NCBI GenBank assembly: GCA_964411985.1
Contig: CAYPNF010000002.1
Span: 1-64,000, forward strand
DNA length: 64,000 bases
Direction of reading: 5' to 3'
Origin: CAYPNF01 sp964411985
GTDB taxonomy: Bacteria; Verrucomicrobiota; Verrucomicrobiia; Limisphaerales; J093
A program made the position numbers and the translations under genes. The notes under the pieces were generated by a model that saw nothing but the letters and a program-made list of their open reading frames with translations, had not been told where the DNA came from and made no database searches. Below are positions 8,819-16,761 of this stretch, piece by piece (within the stretch, counting starts at the first letter, position 1; each line of letters begins with the position of its first letter).

Positions 8819-9643
8819 ATGAGAAAGATAGCAATCTACGGAAAAGGGGGCATTGGGAAATCAACCACGACGCAAAACACCGTGGCTGGCCTGGCAGAGC
8901 AAGGCAAGAGGGTGATGGTGGTGGGTTGTGATCCGAAAGCGGACTCCACCCGCTTGCTGTTGGGCGGCTTATCCCAACGAAGCGTGCTCGACACGCTCCG
9001 CGAGGAAGGTGAGGACGTGGAGCTGGCCGATATCCGTACCGGCGGATTCTGCAGCACGATGTGTGTGGAGTCCGGTGGTCCCGAACCAGGTGTGGGCTGC
9101 GCGGGCCGCGGCATCATCACCTCCATCAACATGCTCGAACAACTTGGCGCCTACGATGCGAGTGAGAACCTCGACTACGTCTTCTACGATGTGCTGGGGG
9201 ACGTGGTTTGTGGTGGGTTTGCCATGCCCATCCGCGATGGTAAGGCCGAGGAAATCTACATTGTCTGCTCGGGCGAGATGATGGCGATGTACGCAGCCAA
9301 CAATATCTGTAAAGGCATTCTTAAGTTTGCGACCAATGGCAAGGTCCGCCTGGGAGGGCTGATTTGCAACAGCCGCAAGGTGGATAACGAACGGGAGATG
9401 ATCGAGCAGTTTGCCAAACAGCTGGGCACGCAGATGATTCACTTTGTACCGCGCGACAATGATGTGCAGCGCGCCGAGATCAACCGGAAAACAGTGATCG
9501 AGTGGAATCCAAAGTGCGGCCAGGCGGATGAATACCGCGCGTTGGCCAAGGCGATCGATCAAAACCAGCAGTTCGTCATTCCCAAGCCGCTCGCCATTCC
9601 GGAGTTGGAGCAACTCCTGGTAACGTTCGGACTCTACAACTGA
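8819..9643 (+). CDS. nifH: Nitrogenase iron protein NifH (dinitrogenase reductase)
   Basis: Homodimeric Fe protein, 274 residues, that passes electrons to NifDK with ATP hydrolysis. P-loop 'YGKGGIGKST' at residues 8-17, 'VVGCDPKADSTRLLL', and the two 4Fe-4S ligands C94 ('GVGCAGRG') and C131 ('DVVCGGFAMP') are present. R97, next to C94, is the residue ADP-ribosylated by DraT. Start ATG 8819 gives the canonical 'MRKIAIYGKGGIGKS' N-terminus; an in-frame ATG at 8792 would add nine residues. No clear ribosome-binding site precedes 8819. Expression is predicted from the sigma-54 promoter at 8739-8754. Confidence 0.97.
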   Translation: MRKIAIYGKGGIGKSTTTQNTVAGLAEQGKRVMVVGCDPKADSTRLLLGGLSQRSVLDTLREEGEDVELADIRTGGFCSTMCVESGGPEPGVGCAGRGIITSINMLEQLGAYDASENLDYVFYDVLGDVVCGGFAMPIRDGKAEEIYIVCSGEMMAMYAANNICKGILKFATNGKVRLGGLICNSRKVDNEREMIEQFAKQLGTQMIHFVPRDNDVQRAEINRKTVIEWNPKCGQADEYRALAKAIDQNQQFVIPKPLAIPELEQLLVTFGLYN

Positions 9644-9763
9644 CCTAGCGAGCACCTGTGACGCGGAACATGGCCTGGTAAGACCGATGCGGTAGCATAG
9701 CCTGGTGCGGCCACCGTGCTGTCATCATAACTGCGGTGAATCAACTCCATAGAAAGGATTCCT

Positions 9764-11470
9764 ATGTCCGAAACAATCCAGACTCCGACTTTGCCTGATC
9801 CCGCTGTGGTGAAGGCAGAAATGCTGAAGATCTACCCTGCCAAGACAGCGAAGAAGCGAGCCAAGCAGATTGTCCTCAACGAGCCCGAAACCCCGCCTGA
9901 AATAGGTGCCAATACGCGCACCATTCCTGGAATCATTACCCAGCGTGGTTGCACCTACGCCGGCTGTCGAGGTGTGGTCATGGGGCCCATCTACGATCTG
10001 CTCCAGATCACTCACGGTCCAGTGGGATGCGGTTACTATGCTTGGATGACCCGCCGGAACCTCGTCCGGCCCGCTCAGGGACAGACGAACTATCTCCAGT
10101 ACTGCATGAACACCGACATGCAGGAGGATCAGATCATTTTTGGCGGAGAAAAGAAGCTCAAGCAGGCGATCCGAGAAGCCTATGACATCTTCAAGCCCAA
10201 AGCTATTGCAGTGCTTGCCACTTGCCCCGTCGGCCTCATCGGTGACGACATTCATACGGTGGCCAAGCAGATGAAAGAGGAGCTTGGAATCAATGTCATG
10301 GCCTTTAGTTGCGAAGGTTACAAAGGAGTCAGCCAGTCCGCCGGGCATCACATCGCCAACAATGGCGTCTTCAAGAATATCATTGGCTTGGACGACCAGG
10401 CGGACGTGGCCGAGTTCAACATGAATATTCTGGGCGAATACAATATTGGAGGCGATGCGTGGGAGATTGACACACTCCTGCGCAAATGCGGTATCCACGT
10501 GACTTCCACCTTGAGCGGCGACGTGAGCTACGACCAGGTCAAAAGGGCCCACACCGTACAACTTAACGGCGTCATGTGTCATCGTTCCATTAATTACATC
10601 GCAGAGATGATGGAAAAGAAGTTCGGAATCCCGTGGATCAAGGTGAACTTCATCGGCGCGGAGGCTACAGCCAAGACCCTCCGGAAGATAGCCAGGTTCT
10701 TCGAGAGCAAACGATTGACCGACCGCGTTGAGGAAGTCATCGCCCAGGAGATGATGGCGCTCAAGCCGGTGCGCGAAGAAATCAAGACGCGCCACCAGGG
10801 AAAGAAAGCGGCCCTCTTCGTTGGCGGGTCGCGAGCCCATCATTACCAGGATCTCTTTCGGGACATTGGCATGGAAATCGTCTCCGCGGGCTATGAGTTC
10901 GCCCATCGGGACGATTACGAAGGTCGCAAGATCCTCCCGAGCATCAAGGTCGATGCCGACAGTCGCAACATTGAGGAACTGCACGTTGAGGCAGATCCCG
11001 AACGCTTCAAACCTTCGCGGACGCCTGAACAAATCGCTGCGCTGGAGGCCGGTGGTTTCTCGTTCAAGGATTATGATGGCATGATGGTGGAGATGAAGAA
11101 ACACACCCTGGTCATTGACGACATCAGTCACCATGAGATGGAGAAGCTCATCGAGACCTACAAGCCGGATATCATCGGCTCGGGGATCAAGGACAAGTTC
11201 GTCATCGAGAAGATGGGGGTGCCATGCAAGCAGTTACACAGCTACGACTACAGCGGCCCATATGCGGCCTTCAGTGGCGCCATGAACTTCTATCGCGAAG
11301 TGGATCGCATGCTGACTACCAAGGTTTGGAAGTACATCACCCCACCTTGGGAAAAGGATCCCCTGGCGGTGCCTCCACTGACGCACGCCTACAAGGCAAG
11401 TGGAACAAAACAGGGGGAAGAGTCCAAAACCTGGCGCAAGACCGCAGCCACGGGTGACGACCAGATCTGA
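9764..11470 (+). CDS. nifD: Nitrogenase molybdenum-iron protein alpha chain NifD
   Basis: Alpha subunit of dinitrogenase, 568 residues, preceded by AAAGGA. P-cluster cysteines are in 'GCTYAGCRG' and 'ATCPVGLIGDD', and the cofactor ligands are seen as the Cys of 'LNGVMCHRSINYI' and the His of 'LHSYDYSGPYAAFSGAMNF'. It carries the roughly 50-residue insertion around 'HRDDYEGRKILPSIKVDADS' and 'ALEAGGFSFKDYDGMMVEM', which marks the clostridial/anaerobe-type (group III-like) NifD and makes it longer than proteobacterial NifD. A 120-base gap separates it from nifH. The C-terminal tail after 'YITPPWEKD' is longer than usual. Confidence 0.96.
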   Translation: MSETIQTPTLPDPAVVKAEMLKIYPAKTAKKRAKQIVLNEPETPPEIGANTRTIPGIITQRGCTYAGCRGVVMGPIYDLLQITHGPVGCGYYAWMTRRNLVRPAQGQTNYLQYCMNTDMQEDQIIFGGEKKLKQAIREAYDIFKPKAIAVLATCPVGLIGDDIHTVAKQMKEELGINVMAFSCEGYKGVSQSAGHHIANNGVFKNIIGLDDQADVAEFNMNILGEYNIGGDAWEIDTLLRKCGIHVTSTLSGDVSYDQVKRAHTVQLNGVMCHRSINYIAEMMEKKFGIPWIKVNFIGAEATAKTLRKIARFFESKRLTDRVEEVIAQEMMALKPVREEIKTRHQGKKAALFVGGSRAHHYQDLFRDIGMEIVSAGYEFAHRDDYEGRKILPSIKVDADSRNIEELHVEADPERFKPSRTPEQIAALEAGGFSFKDYDGMMVEMKKHTLVIDDISHHEMEKLIETYKPDIIGSGIKDKFVIEKMGVPCKQLHSYDYSGPYAAFSGAMNFYREVDRMLTTKVWKYITPPWEKDPLAVPPLTHAYKASGTKQGEESKTWRKTAATGDDQI

Positions 11471-11498
11471 TTACGCAACACTTCAATCCAATACGCTT

Positions 11499-12890
11499 AT
11501 GCTAGAGGGAACTACAGCTGAGATCAAACCACGCGAGGCGCTCCGCATCAATCCTGCCAAGACCTGCCAGCCCATCGGCGCGATGTATGCCGCCCTTGGA
11601 ATCCATGGTTGCATGCCCCACAGCCACGGCTCCCAGGGATGCTGTGCGTATCACCGAAGCCACCTGACCCGGCACTTCAAGGAGCCGGTCGTCGCCACGA
11701 CCAGCTCGTTTACCGAGGGGGCTTCCGTGTTTGGGGGACTCGCGAACATGACGCAGGCTCTGTCCAACATCTTCACGATCTACAATCCCAAAGTGGTGGC
11801 CGTCCACACCACGTGCCTGTCCGAGGTCATCGGCGACGACATTCCGATGATGATCAAGAAGGCCACGGAGGAGGGGATCATCCCGCAGGGCAAAGTGGTG
11901 ATTCACGCCAACACCCCCAGCTTTGTGGGCTCTCACGTCACCGGCTTTGCCAGTATGGTCACGGGGATGGTCCGCTATCTGTCCGAATCCAGCGGCAAGA
12001 CGGAAGCGCAGCTGAAGGCGGATATGCAACTGAACATTATTCCCGGGTTCATCGATCCTGCGGACATGCGCGAGATGAAGCGGATGCTGGCGGAGATGCA
12101 GGTGAAGAACGTGCTGTTCCCCGATACGAGCGGAGTGCTGGACCTGCCTCAGGAAGGACGCTATCGGATGTTCCCAAGCGGTGGTGCTACCGTTGAACAG
12201 ATCCGATCCGCCGGGGATAGCGTTGGCACCATTGCGTTAGGCCATTTTGCTTCTCACCCGGCGGCAGTGGAATTGGACCGCAAATGCAATGTTCCCTCCG
12301 CCTTGCTCGAACTACCCTATGGGCTTGGCAACACGGACCGCTTCATCCATGCCTTGCGCAACCATGGTGGAGTGGACGTTCCAGCCACTCTGGGTGAAGA
12401 ACGTGGTCGGTTGCTCGACGCCATGAGCGACATGCATCAGTACTTCCATGGCAAACGTGTCGCGGTGGTTGGGGATCCCGATCATGTCATCGCCGTGACA
12501 CAGTTCCTCGTGGAGTTGGATATGAAACCCGTATACGTCATCACTGGATCGCCCGGAAATCATTTCGAGACGCGCGTGAAAGAAATTCTGGCGGAACAGG
12601 CCCCAGAGGCCGAGGTGAAACAGAACGCCGACCTGTTCGCGCTCCATCAATGGATCAAGAACGGGCCCGTGGATCTCATCATTGGGAACACCTATAGCAA
12701 GTACATATCGCGGGTGGAGAATATCCCCTTCGTGCGCTTCGGCTTCCCTATCCTGGATCGGATGGGGCATCGCTACTTCCCGACGGTCGGTTACACCGGC
12801 GCGTTGCGACTCATGGAGAAGATCAATGACGCTCTCCTGGACCACAAAGATCGCGAGTGCGCCGAAGAAAACTTCGAACTCATTCAATAG
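11499..12890 (+). CDS. nifK: Nitrogenase molybdenum-iron protein beta chain NifK
   Basis: Beta subunit of dinitrogenase, 463 residues. This is the short form lacking the N-terminal ~50 residues of proteobacterial NifK, consistent with the insertion-bearing NifD. P-cluster region 'NPAKTCQPIGAMYAALGIHGCMPHSHGSQGCCAYHRSHL' (split across residues 18-56) and 'VHTTCLSEVIGDD' are present. Start ATG 11499 is chosen because it gives the family N-terminus; upstream in-frame starts overlap nifD. No clear ribosome-binding site is seen, so translation may be coupled to nifD, 28 bases upstream. The next gene begins one base after the stop. Confidence 0.95.
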   Translation: MLEGTTAEIKPREALRINPAKTCQPIGAMYAALGIHGCMPHSHGSQGCCAYHRSHLTRHFKEPVVATTSSFTEGASVFGGLANMTQALSNIFTIYNPKVVAVHTTCLSEVIGDDIPMMIKKATEEGIIPQGKVVIHANTPSFVGSHVTGFASMVTGMVRYLSESSGKTEAQLKADMQLNIIPGFIDPADMREMKRMLAEMQVKNVLFPDTSGVLDLPQEGRYRMFPSGGATVEQIRSAGDSVGTIALGHFASHPAAVELDRKCNVPSALLELPYGLGNTDRFIHALRNHGGVDVPATLGEERGRLLDAMSDMHQYFHGKRVAVVGDPDHVIAVTQFLVELDMKPVYVITGSPGNHFETRVKEILAEQAPEAEVKQNADLFALHQWIKNGPVDLIIGNTYSKYISRVENIPFVRFGFPILDRMGHRYFPTVGYTGALRLMEKINDALLDHKDRECAEENFELIQ

Positions 12891-12891
12891 C

Positions 12892-13131
12892 ATGAACATC
12901 AGTGCTCGTAACCAAATCGCTGGCAAAGTGATCAAAGTGACCAAAGGCGCCGTGAACGCTGAAGTGTCCATCGCCCTTCCAGGAGGCGGGGAACTGGTCG
13001 CGGTTGTTACCAGAACCTCCAGTACTTCGCTGAATCTGAAGAAGGGTTCGCCGGTGGTGGCCATCATTAAGGCATCCGACGTCTTGCTGGCGGTGCCCTG
13101 CGGGCGATCCGACTGCCAATGCGGGAAATAG
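12892..13131 (+). CDS. mop: Small molybdenum-pterin/molybdate-binding (Mop/TOBE) protein with cysteine-rich tail
   Basis: A 79-residue single Mop domain: 'ARNQIAGKVIKVTKGAVNAEV', 'AVVTRTSSTSLNLKKGSPVVAIIKASDVLLA'. Free-standing Mop proteins (molbindins, as in Clostridium pasteurianum) assemble as hexamers and store or buffer molybdate. It sits between nifK and the GNAT gene with one-base gaps, so it is part of the nif operon. Unusually the protein ends with C70-x4-C75-x-C77-GK, which the classical Mop domain does not need. A role in delivering Mo to FeMo-cofactor assembly is inference. Confidence 0.88.
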   Translation: MNISARNQIAGKVIKVTKGAVNAEVSIALPGGGELVAVVTRTSSTSLNLKKGSPVVAIIKASDVLLAVPCGRSDCQCGK

Positions 13132-13132
13132 C

Positions 13133-13633
13133 GTGAACTCCTTCACTGTTCGTTCTGCTGAGGAGTCGGATCTACCCCTATTGATGGCTATGATCCGGGA
13201 ACTGGCGGAGTTCGAGGGACTCGCGCAGGAGCTGGAGGTCACGGTGGACTCGTTGCGCGCGGCGCTCTTTGGCCCGGATGCAGTGGCTCGTGCGCTGGTC
13301 TCGTGGAGTGAGGGGGAGCCCTCAGGCTACGCCGTGTTCTACCGGACCTTTTCCACGTTTGTGGGTCGTCCCGGTATTTTTCTGGACGACCTCTACGTGA
13401 GGCCTCGGTTTCGGAAGCGCGGGATTGGGCGCGCCCTGCTGATCCGCGTGAGTCAGATTGCCACCGAGCTTGGCAATGGGCGTTTTGAATGGATCGCGTT
13501 GCGGTGGAATGAGAGTGCCTTGAGGTTCTACCGCAGCCTGGGCGCCTCGGAGATGGTCGATTGGTCCTTCCTCCGTATGGATAACGAGGAAGTGCGTAGC
13601 CTTCTTCGCAGCCATGAGAAAAGGGTGGTATGA
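13133..13633 (+). CDS. GNAT-family N-acetyltransferase inside the nif operon
   Basis: GCN5-related acetyltransferase of 166 residues, GTG start one base after the mop stop. The acetyl-CoA-binding motif A is 'LDDLYVRPRFRKRGIGRALL' (about residues 84-103: V-R-x-x-x-R-x-x-G-I-G), followed by 'WIALRWNESALRFYRSLGA', typical of the diamine/spermidine acetyltransferase-like branch. Its stop overlaps the nifE start (ATGA, 13630-13633), so it is translationally coupled to both neighbours. Acetyltransferases are not part of the known nitrogenase biosynthetic set; the substrate is unknown. Confidence 0.88.
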   Translation: MNSFTVRSAEESDLPLLMAMIRELAEFEGLAQELEVTVDSLRAALFGPDAVARALVSWSEGEPSGYAVFYRTFSTFVGRPGIFLDDLYVRPRFRKRGIGRALLIRVSQIATELGNGRFEWIALRWNESALRFYRSLGASEMVDWSFLRMDNEEVRSLLRSHEKRVV

Positions 13634-15009
13634 TTGAAATTCTTGAGGATCGTGAGCAGCAGGTCGTTCGTAAGGATGGAAATGGGACCGCCCAAATGGC
13701 CTGCGACAAGGCCAGCGTCGCCGGCTCTGTAAGTCAGCGTGCTTGTGTTTTCTGCGGGTCGAGGGTTGTGCTCTATCCCATTGCCGATGCGCTCCACCTC
13801 GTCCATGGGCCTATCGGCTGTGCGGCGTATACCTGGGATATTCGCGGTGCCCTGTCCAGTGGTCCGCAGTTGCACCGGAATAGCTTTTCAACAGACCTAC
13901 AGGAGATGGATGTCATCTATGGCGGCGAGAAGAAGCTGGAGGCGGCGCTGCTTGAACTCATCGCCCACCATTCGCCCCGGGCGGCCTTTGTATACTCAAC
14001 ATGCATTGTCGGCCTTATTGGTGACGACGTGACTTCCATCTGCAAGCGGGTCTCGGAGAAGACCGGCATTCCCGTGCTCGGTGTCCACTCTGAAGGTTTC
14101 AAGGGAACCAAGAAGGATGGGTACCGTGCCGCTTGCGACGCGATCTACCGGCTCGTTGGCACGGGGGACATTTCCGGCGTTAAGCCTCATAGCATCAACA
14201 TCCTTGGCGAGTTCAATCTGGCAGGCGAGACCTGGGTGCTCCGGGATTACTACCAGCGCATCGGCATCGAGGTCGTTTCCTGTATCACCGGGGATTCGCG
14301 CGTGGAGGACATTCGCCGCGCCCACGGTGCGAAGCTGAACCTGGTGCAGTGTTCAGGGTCGATGACGAGCCTGGCGAAAATGATGCAGCGCGATTATGGC
14401 ATTCCATTCAAGCGGGTTTCCTATTTTGGGATCGAGGACATGAGCGCGGCGCTTTACGACGCCGCGAAACACTTCTCCGACGCACCCGACATTCTCACTC
14501 GCGCGCAGGCGCTCGTGCGTGACGAAGTTGCAGCCATCTATCCGGAGCTAATGCGTTACAAGCAAAAGCTCCTCGGTAAGAAGGCGGCCATCTACGTGGG
14601 TGGTTCCTTTAAGGCCTTTTCCTTGATGCGCGCATTGCAGTTGCTGGGGATGGAGACGGCTATCGTGGGTTCGCAAACGGGGGATAAGGAGGACTACCAG
14701 CAGCTCCAGGAGATGGCAGGGCCGGGTACCATTATCGTGGATGATGCCAACCCTCTCGAACTCGCCAAGTTCTGTCTGGAAAAGGACGTTGATCTCTTCA
14801 TTGGAGGGGTGAAGGAGCGCCCAATTGCCTACAAGCTAGGGATTGGGTTCTGCGACCACAACCATGAGCGCAAAGAACCTCTCGCAGGGTATGTGGGCAT
14901 GCTCAACTTCGCCAAGGAAGTCTATGCCAGCGTCGCCAGCCCCGTCTGGCAATTCGCGCCTCGACGGGCCAAACCTTCTCGGAGCCATTCTGAACCACCC
15001 GCACGGTAG
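13630..15009 (+). CDS. nifE: Nitrogenase cofactor biosynthesis scaffold protein NifE
   Basis: NifD paralogue, 459 residues, forming the NifEN scaffold on which the iron-sulfur precursor made by NifB is matured to FeMo-cofactor. Conserved cluster regions: 'SQRACVFCGSRVVLYPIADA', 'HGPIGCAAYTWDIRG' and 'YSTCIVGLIGDDV'. It lacks the NifD insertion. Start ATG overlaps the preceding GNAT stop by four bases. A 255-base gap with its own sigma-54 promoter follows before nifN, so nifE probably ends the nifH transcript or is read through. Confidence 0.94.
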   Translation: MIEILEDREQQVVRKDGNGTAQMACDKASVAGSVSQRACVFCGSRVVLYPIADALHLVHGPIGCAAYTWDIRGALSSGPQLHRNSFSTDLQEMDVIYGGEKKLEAALLELIAHHSPRAAFVYSTCIVGLIGDDVTSICKRVSEKTGIPVLGVHSEGFKGTKKDGYRAACDAIYRLVGTGDISGVKPHSINILGEFNLAGETWVLRDYYQRIGIEVVSCITGDSRVEDIRRAHGAKLNLVQCSGSMTSLAKMMQRDYGIPFKRVSYFGIEDMSAALYDAAKHFSDAPDILTRAQALVRDEVAAIYPELMRYKQKLLGKKAAIYVGGSFKAFSLMRALQLLGMETAIVGSQTGDKEDYQQLQEMAGPGTIIVDDANPLELAKFCLEKDVDLFIGGVKERPIAYKLGIGFCDHNHERKEPLAGYVGMLNFAKEVYASVASPVWQFAPRRAKPSRSHSEPPAR

Positions 15010-15232
15010 GCGGTGATGCTTGGCCACCGGGCATCCTTTGGGGTGCTTTTGCGGACTGGAATGAGGATTGTTCCGAACCACCGACAGTCTCCCTACCTTT
15101 TGGTGGCTTTCACCGTGGAAACTACGCAGACGTCGGGTTCGGTCAAGCCGCGGGGCTGCTTCCGTAGCGTGAACAGTGTCAAATACCTGAGGTTTTGAGG
15201 ATTTTCTGCCAAGAGTCACGCCCGGTGACTAG

Positions 15233-15248
15233 TTGGCATCCCGATTGC
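15233..15248 (+). promoter_or_regulatory. Sigma-54 (RpoN) -24/-12 promoter of nifN-nifB-fdx-nifV
   Basis: TTGGCATCCCGATTGC has GG at 15235-15236 and GC at 15247-15248 with 10 bases between; it differs from the nifH element at only two positions. Predicted transcription start near 15260, just 5 bases before the GTG taken as the nifN start, which conflicts with use of the GAGGAG at 15249-15254 as a ribosome-binding site. Confidence 0.7.
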
Positions 15249-15264
15249 GAGGAGTCTATTTACT

Positions 15265-16761
15265 GTGCTGAAGAGCGAATTACATGATCGGGAGGGCCAC
15301 CCCACAATCTGTGCACCTACCTCAGACTGCCATGGCGCGGGGAAATGTCCGGGCAGTTCTGAATCCAGCATCGCGGTTCCAGTCCCCCAGATTGCGGACG
15401 AGGAGGAAGAGCCGCAGTCGAAGCATTTCACATCCACACGCAATGCCTGTAAACTTTGCACACCGCTTGGTGCCTGCCTGGTGTTTCGTGGCGTCGAAGG
15501 TTGCATTCCTCTTCTGCATGGTTCGCAGGGTTGCTCCACCTATATCCGGCGTTACCTCATCAGCCATTTTCGCGAGCCCATCGACATCGCGTCGTCAAAT
15601 TTCCACGAAGAGAGCGCTATTTTCGGCGGCAGCAAGAACTTTACTCAGGCCGCCCTCAACATCTCCCGGCAATATCAACCTCAGCTCATCGGCGCCGCCT
15701 CGACGTGTCTTGCCGAAACGATTGGAGAGGATATGGGGAGGCTCATTCACGATCTTCAGGAGGACTGCGGTGCCGGCGCTGCTGCCCCCATTGTTCATGT
15801 TTCCACCGCCAGTTATCGGGGCACTCACATGGACGGATTTCATGCTGCGGTGCGTGAGCTGGTGAACCAATTGGCGTCGGGCGGAGAAAGGAACAAGACT
15901 CTCGCTGTGTTTCCCGGCATGGTGTCGCCTGCGGACTTGCGGTACTTGAAGGAGGTACTTACCGACTTTGGGCTGCAGTTCACCCTACTGCCTGACTATT
16001 CGGAGACCATGGATGGGGGTACGTGGTCTGAATATGAGAAGCTACAAGCCGGCGGCACTTCCATCGCTGATATTCGCGGGTTGGGCTGCGCGAGGGCAGC
16101 CATGGAGTTGGGTCGTACCCTGGAAGGCGGGGATAGCGCTGGCATGGTGCTTCAAAACAGGTTTGCCGTTCCTCGGCTCTTGTTGGGACTGCCAATCGGC
16201 ATTCGGGAAAGCGATAGGTTCTTCCACAGTCTCGCAGGTATGGGAGGCTGCGACATCCCGGTGAAACATCAACGTGAACGCGGCAGACTCGTGGACAGCC
16301 TGATTGATGGACATAAGTATGTCTTCGAGAAGCGGGCTTTCGTATTCGGCGAGGAGGATCTGGTGATCGGCTTGACCGCGTTGCTCTGTGAGATGGGCGT
16401 GACACCTGTGTTGTGCGCCAGCGGGGGGCGTAGCAGACAGCTGGAAAAGTGTCTTCGCGCCGCAGTTCCTGATCTGCCCGCCGAGACGCTGGTGAAAGAG
16501 GGCTTTGATTTTGCGGAGATCGGCGAAGCCGCTCCAAACTTGAAACCAGACTTCCTCATCGGGAGCAGCAAAGGCTATGCGGTGGCGCGCAAGTGGAAGG
16601 TGCCTTTGATCCGGGTCGGTTTTCCGATCCATGATCGTGTTGGCGGACAGCGCGTCCTCCACTTGGGCTACCGGGGTGCGCAAGAGTTGTTTGATCGGAT
16701 CGTCAACACCCTCCTGGAAAGGAAGCAGGATCAATCCCCCATCGGCTACAGCTACCTATGA
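15265..16761 (+). CDS. nifN: Nitrogenase cofactor biosynthesis scaffold protein NifN
   Basis: NifK paralogue, 498 residues, partner of NifE. Family signatures are 'CKLCTPLGACLVFRGVEGC' and 'LLHGSQGCSTYIRRYLISHF', 'ASTCLAETIGEDM' and 'GFPIHDRVGGQRVLHLGYRGA'. The first ~55 residues before 'TRNACKLC' have no counterpart in most NifN and contain several Cys; the GTG start at 15265 is the only in-frame start candidate found in that stretch. GAGGAG lies 10 bases upstream but overlaps the sigma-54 promoter. The stop overlaps the nifB start (ATGA). Confidence 0.93.
   Translation: MLKSELHDREGHPTICAPTSDCHGAGKCPGSSESSIAVPVPQIADEEEEPQSKHFTSTRNACKLCTPLGACLVFRGVEGCIPLLHGSQGCSTYIRRYLISHFREPIDIASSNFHEESAIFGGSKNFTQAALNISRQYQPQLIGAASTCLAETIGEDMGRLIHDLQEDCGAGAAAPIVHVSTASYRGTHMDGFHAAVRELVNQLASGGERNKTLAVFPGMVSPADLRYLKEVLTDFGLQFTLLPDYSETMDGGTWSEYEKLQAGGTSIADIRGLGCARAAMELGRTLEGGDSAGMVLQNRFAVPRLLLGLPIGIRESDRFFHSLAGMGGCDIPVKHQRERGRLVDSLIDGHKYVFEKRAFVFGEEDLVIGLTALLCEMGVTPVLCASGGRSRQLEKCLRAAVPDLPAETLVKEGFDFAEIGEAAPNLKPDFLIGSSKGYAVARKWKVPLIRVGFPIHDRVGGQRVLHLGYRGAQELFDRIVNTLLERKQDQSPIGYSYL

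Noticed and set aside
9725..11134. Long open frame (469 codons) on the minus strand inside nifD
   Set aside because: It is antisense to a clear nifD gene; long shadow frames are expected in GC-rich coding DNA and its composition is His/Asp/Val-rich mirror sequence.
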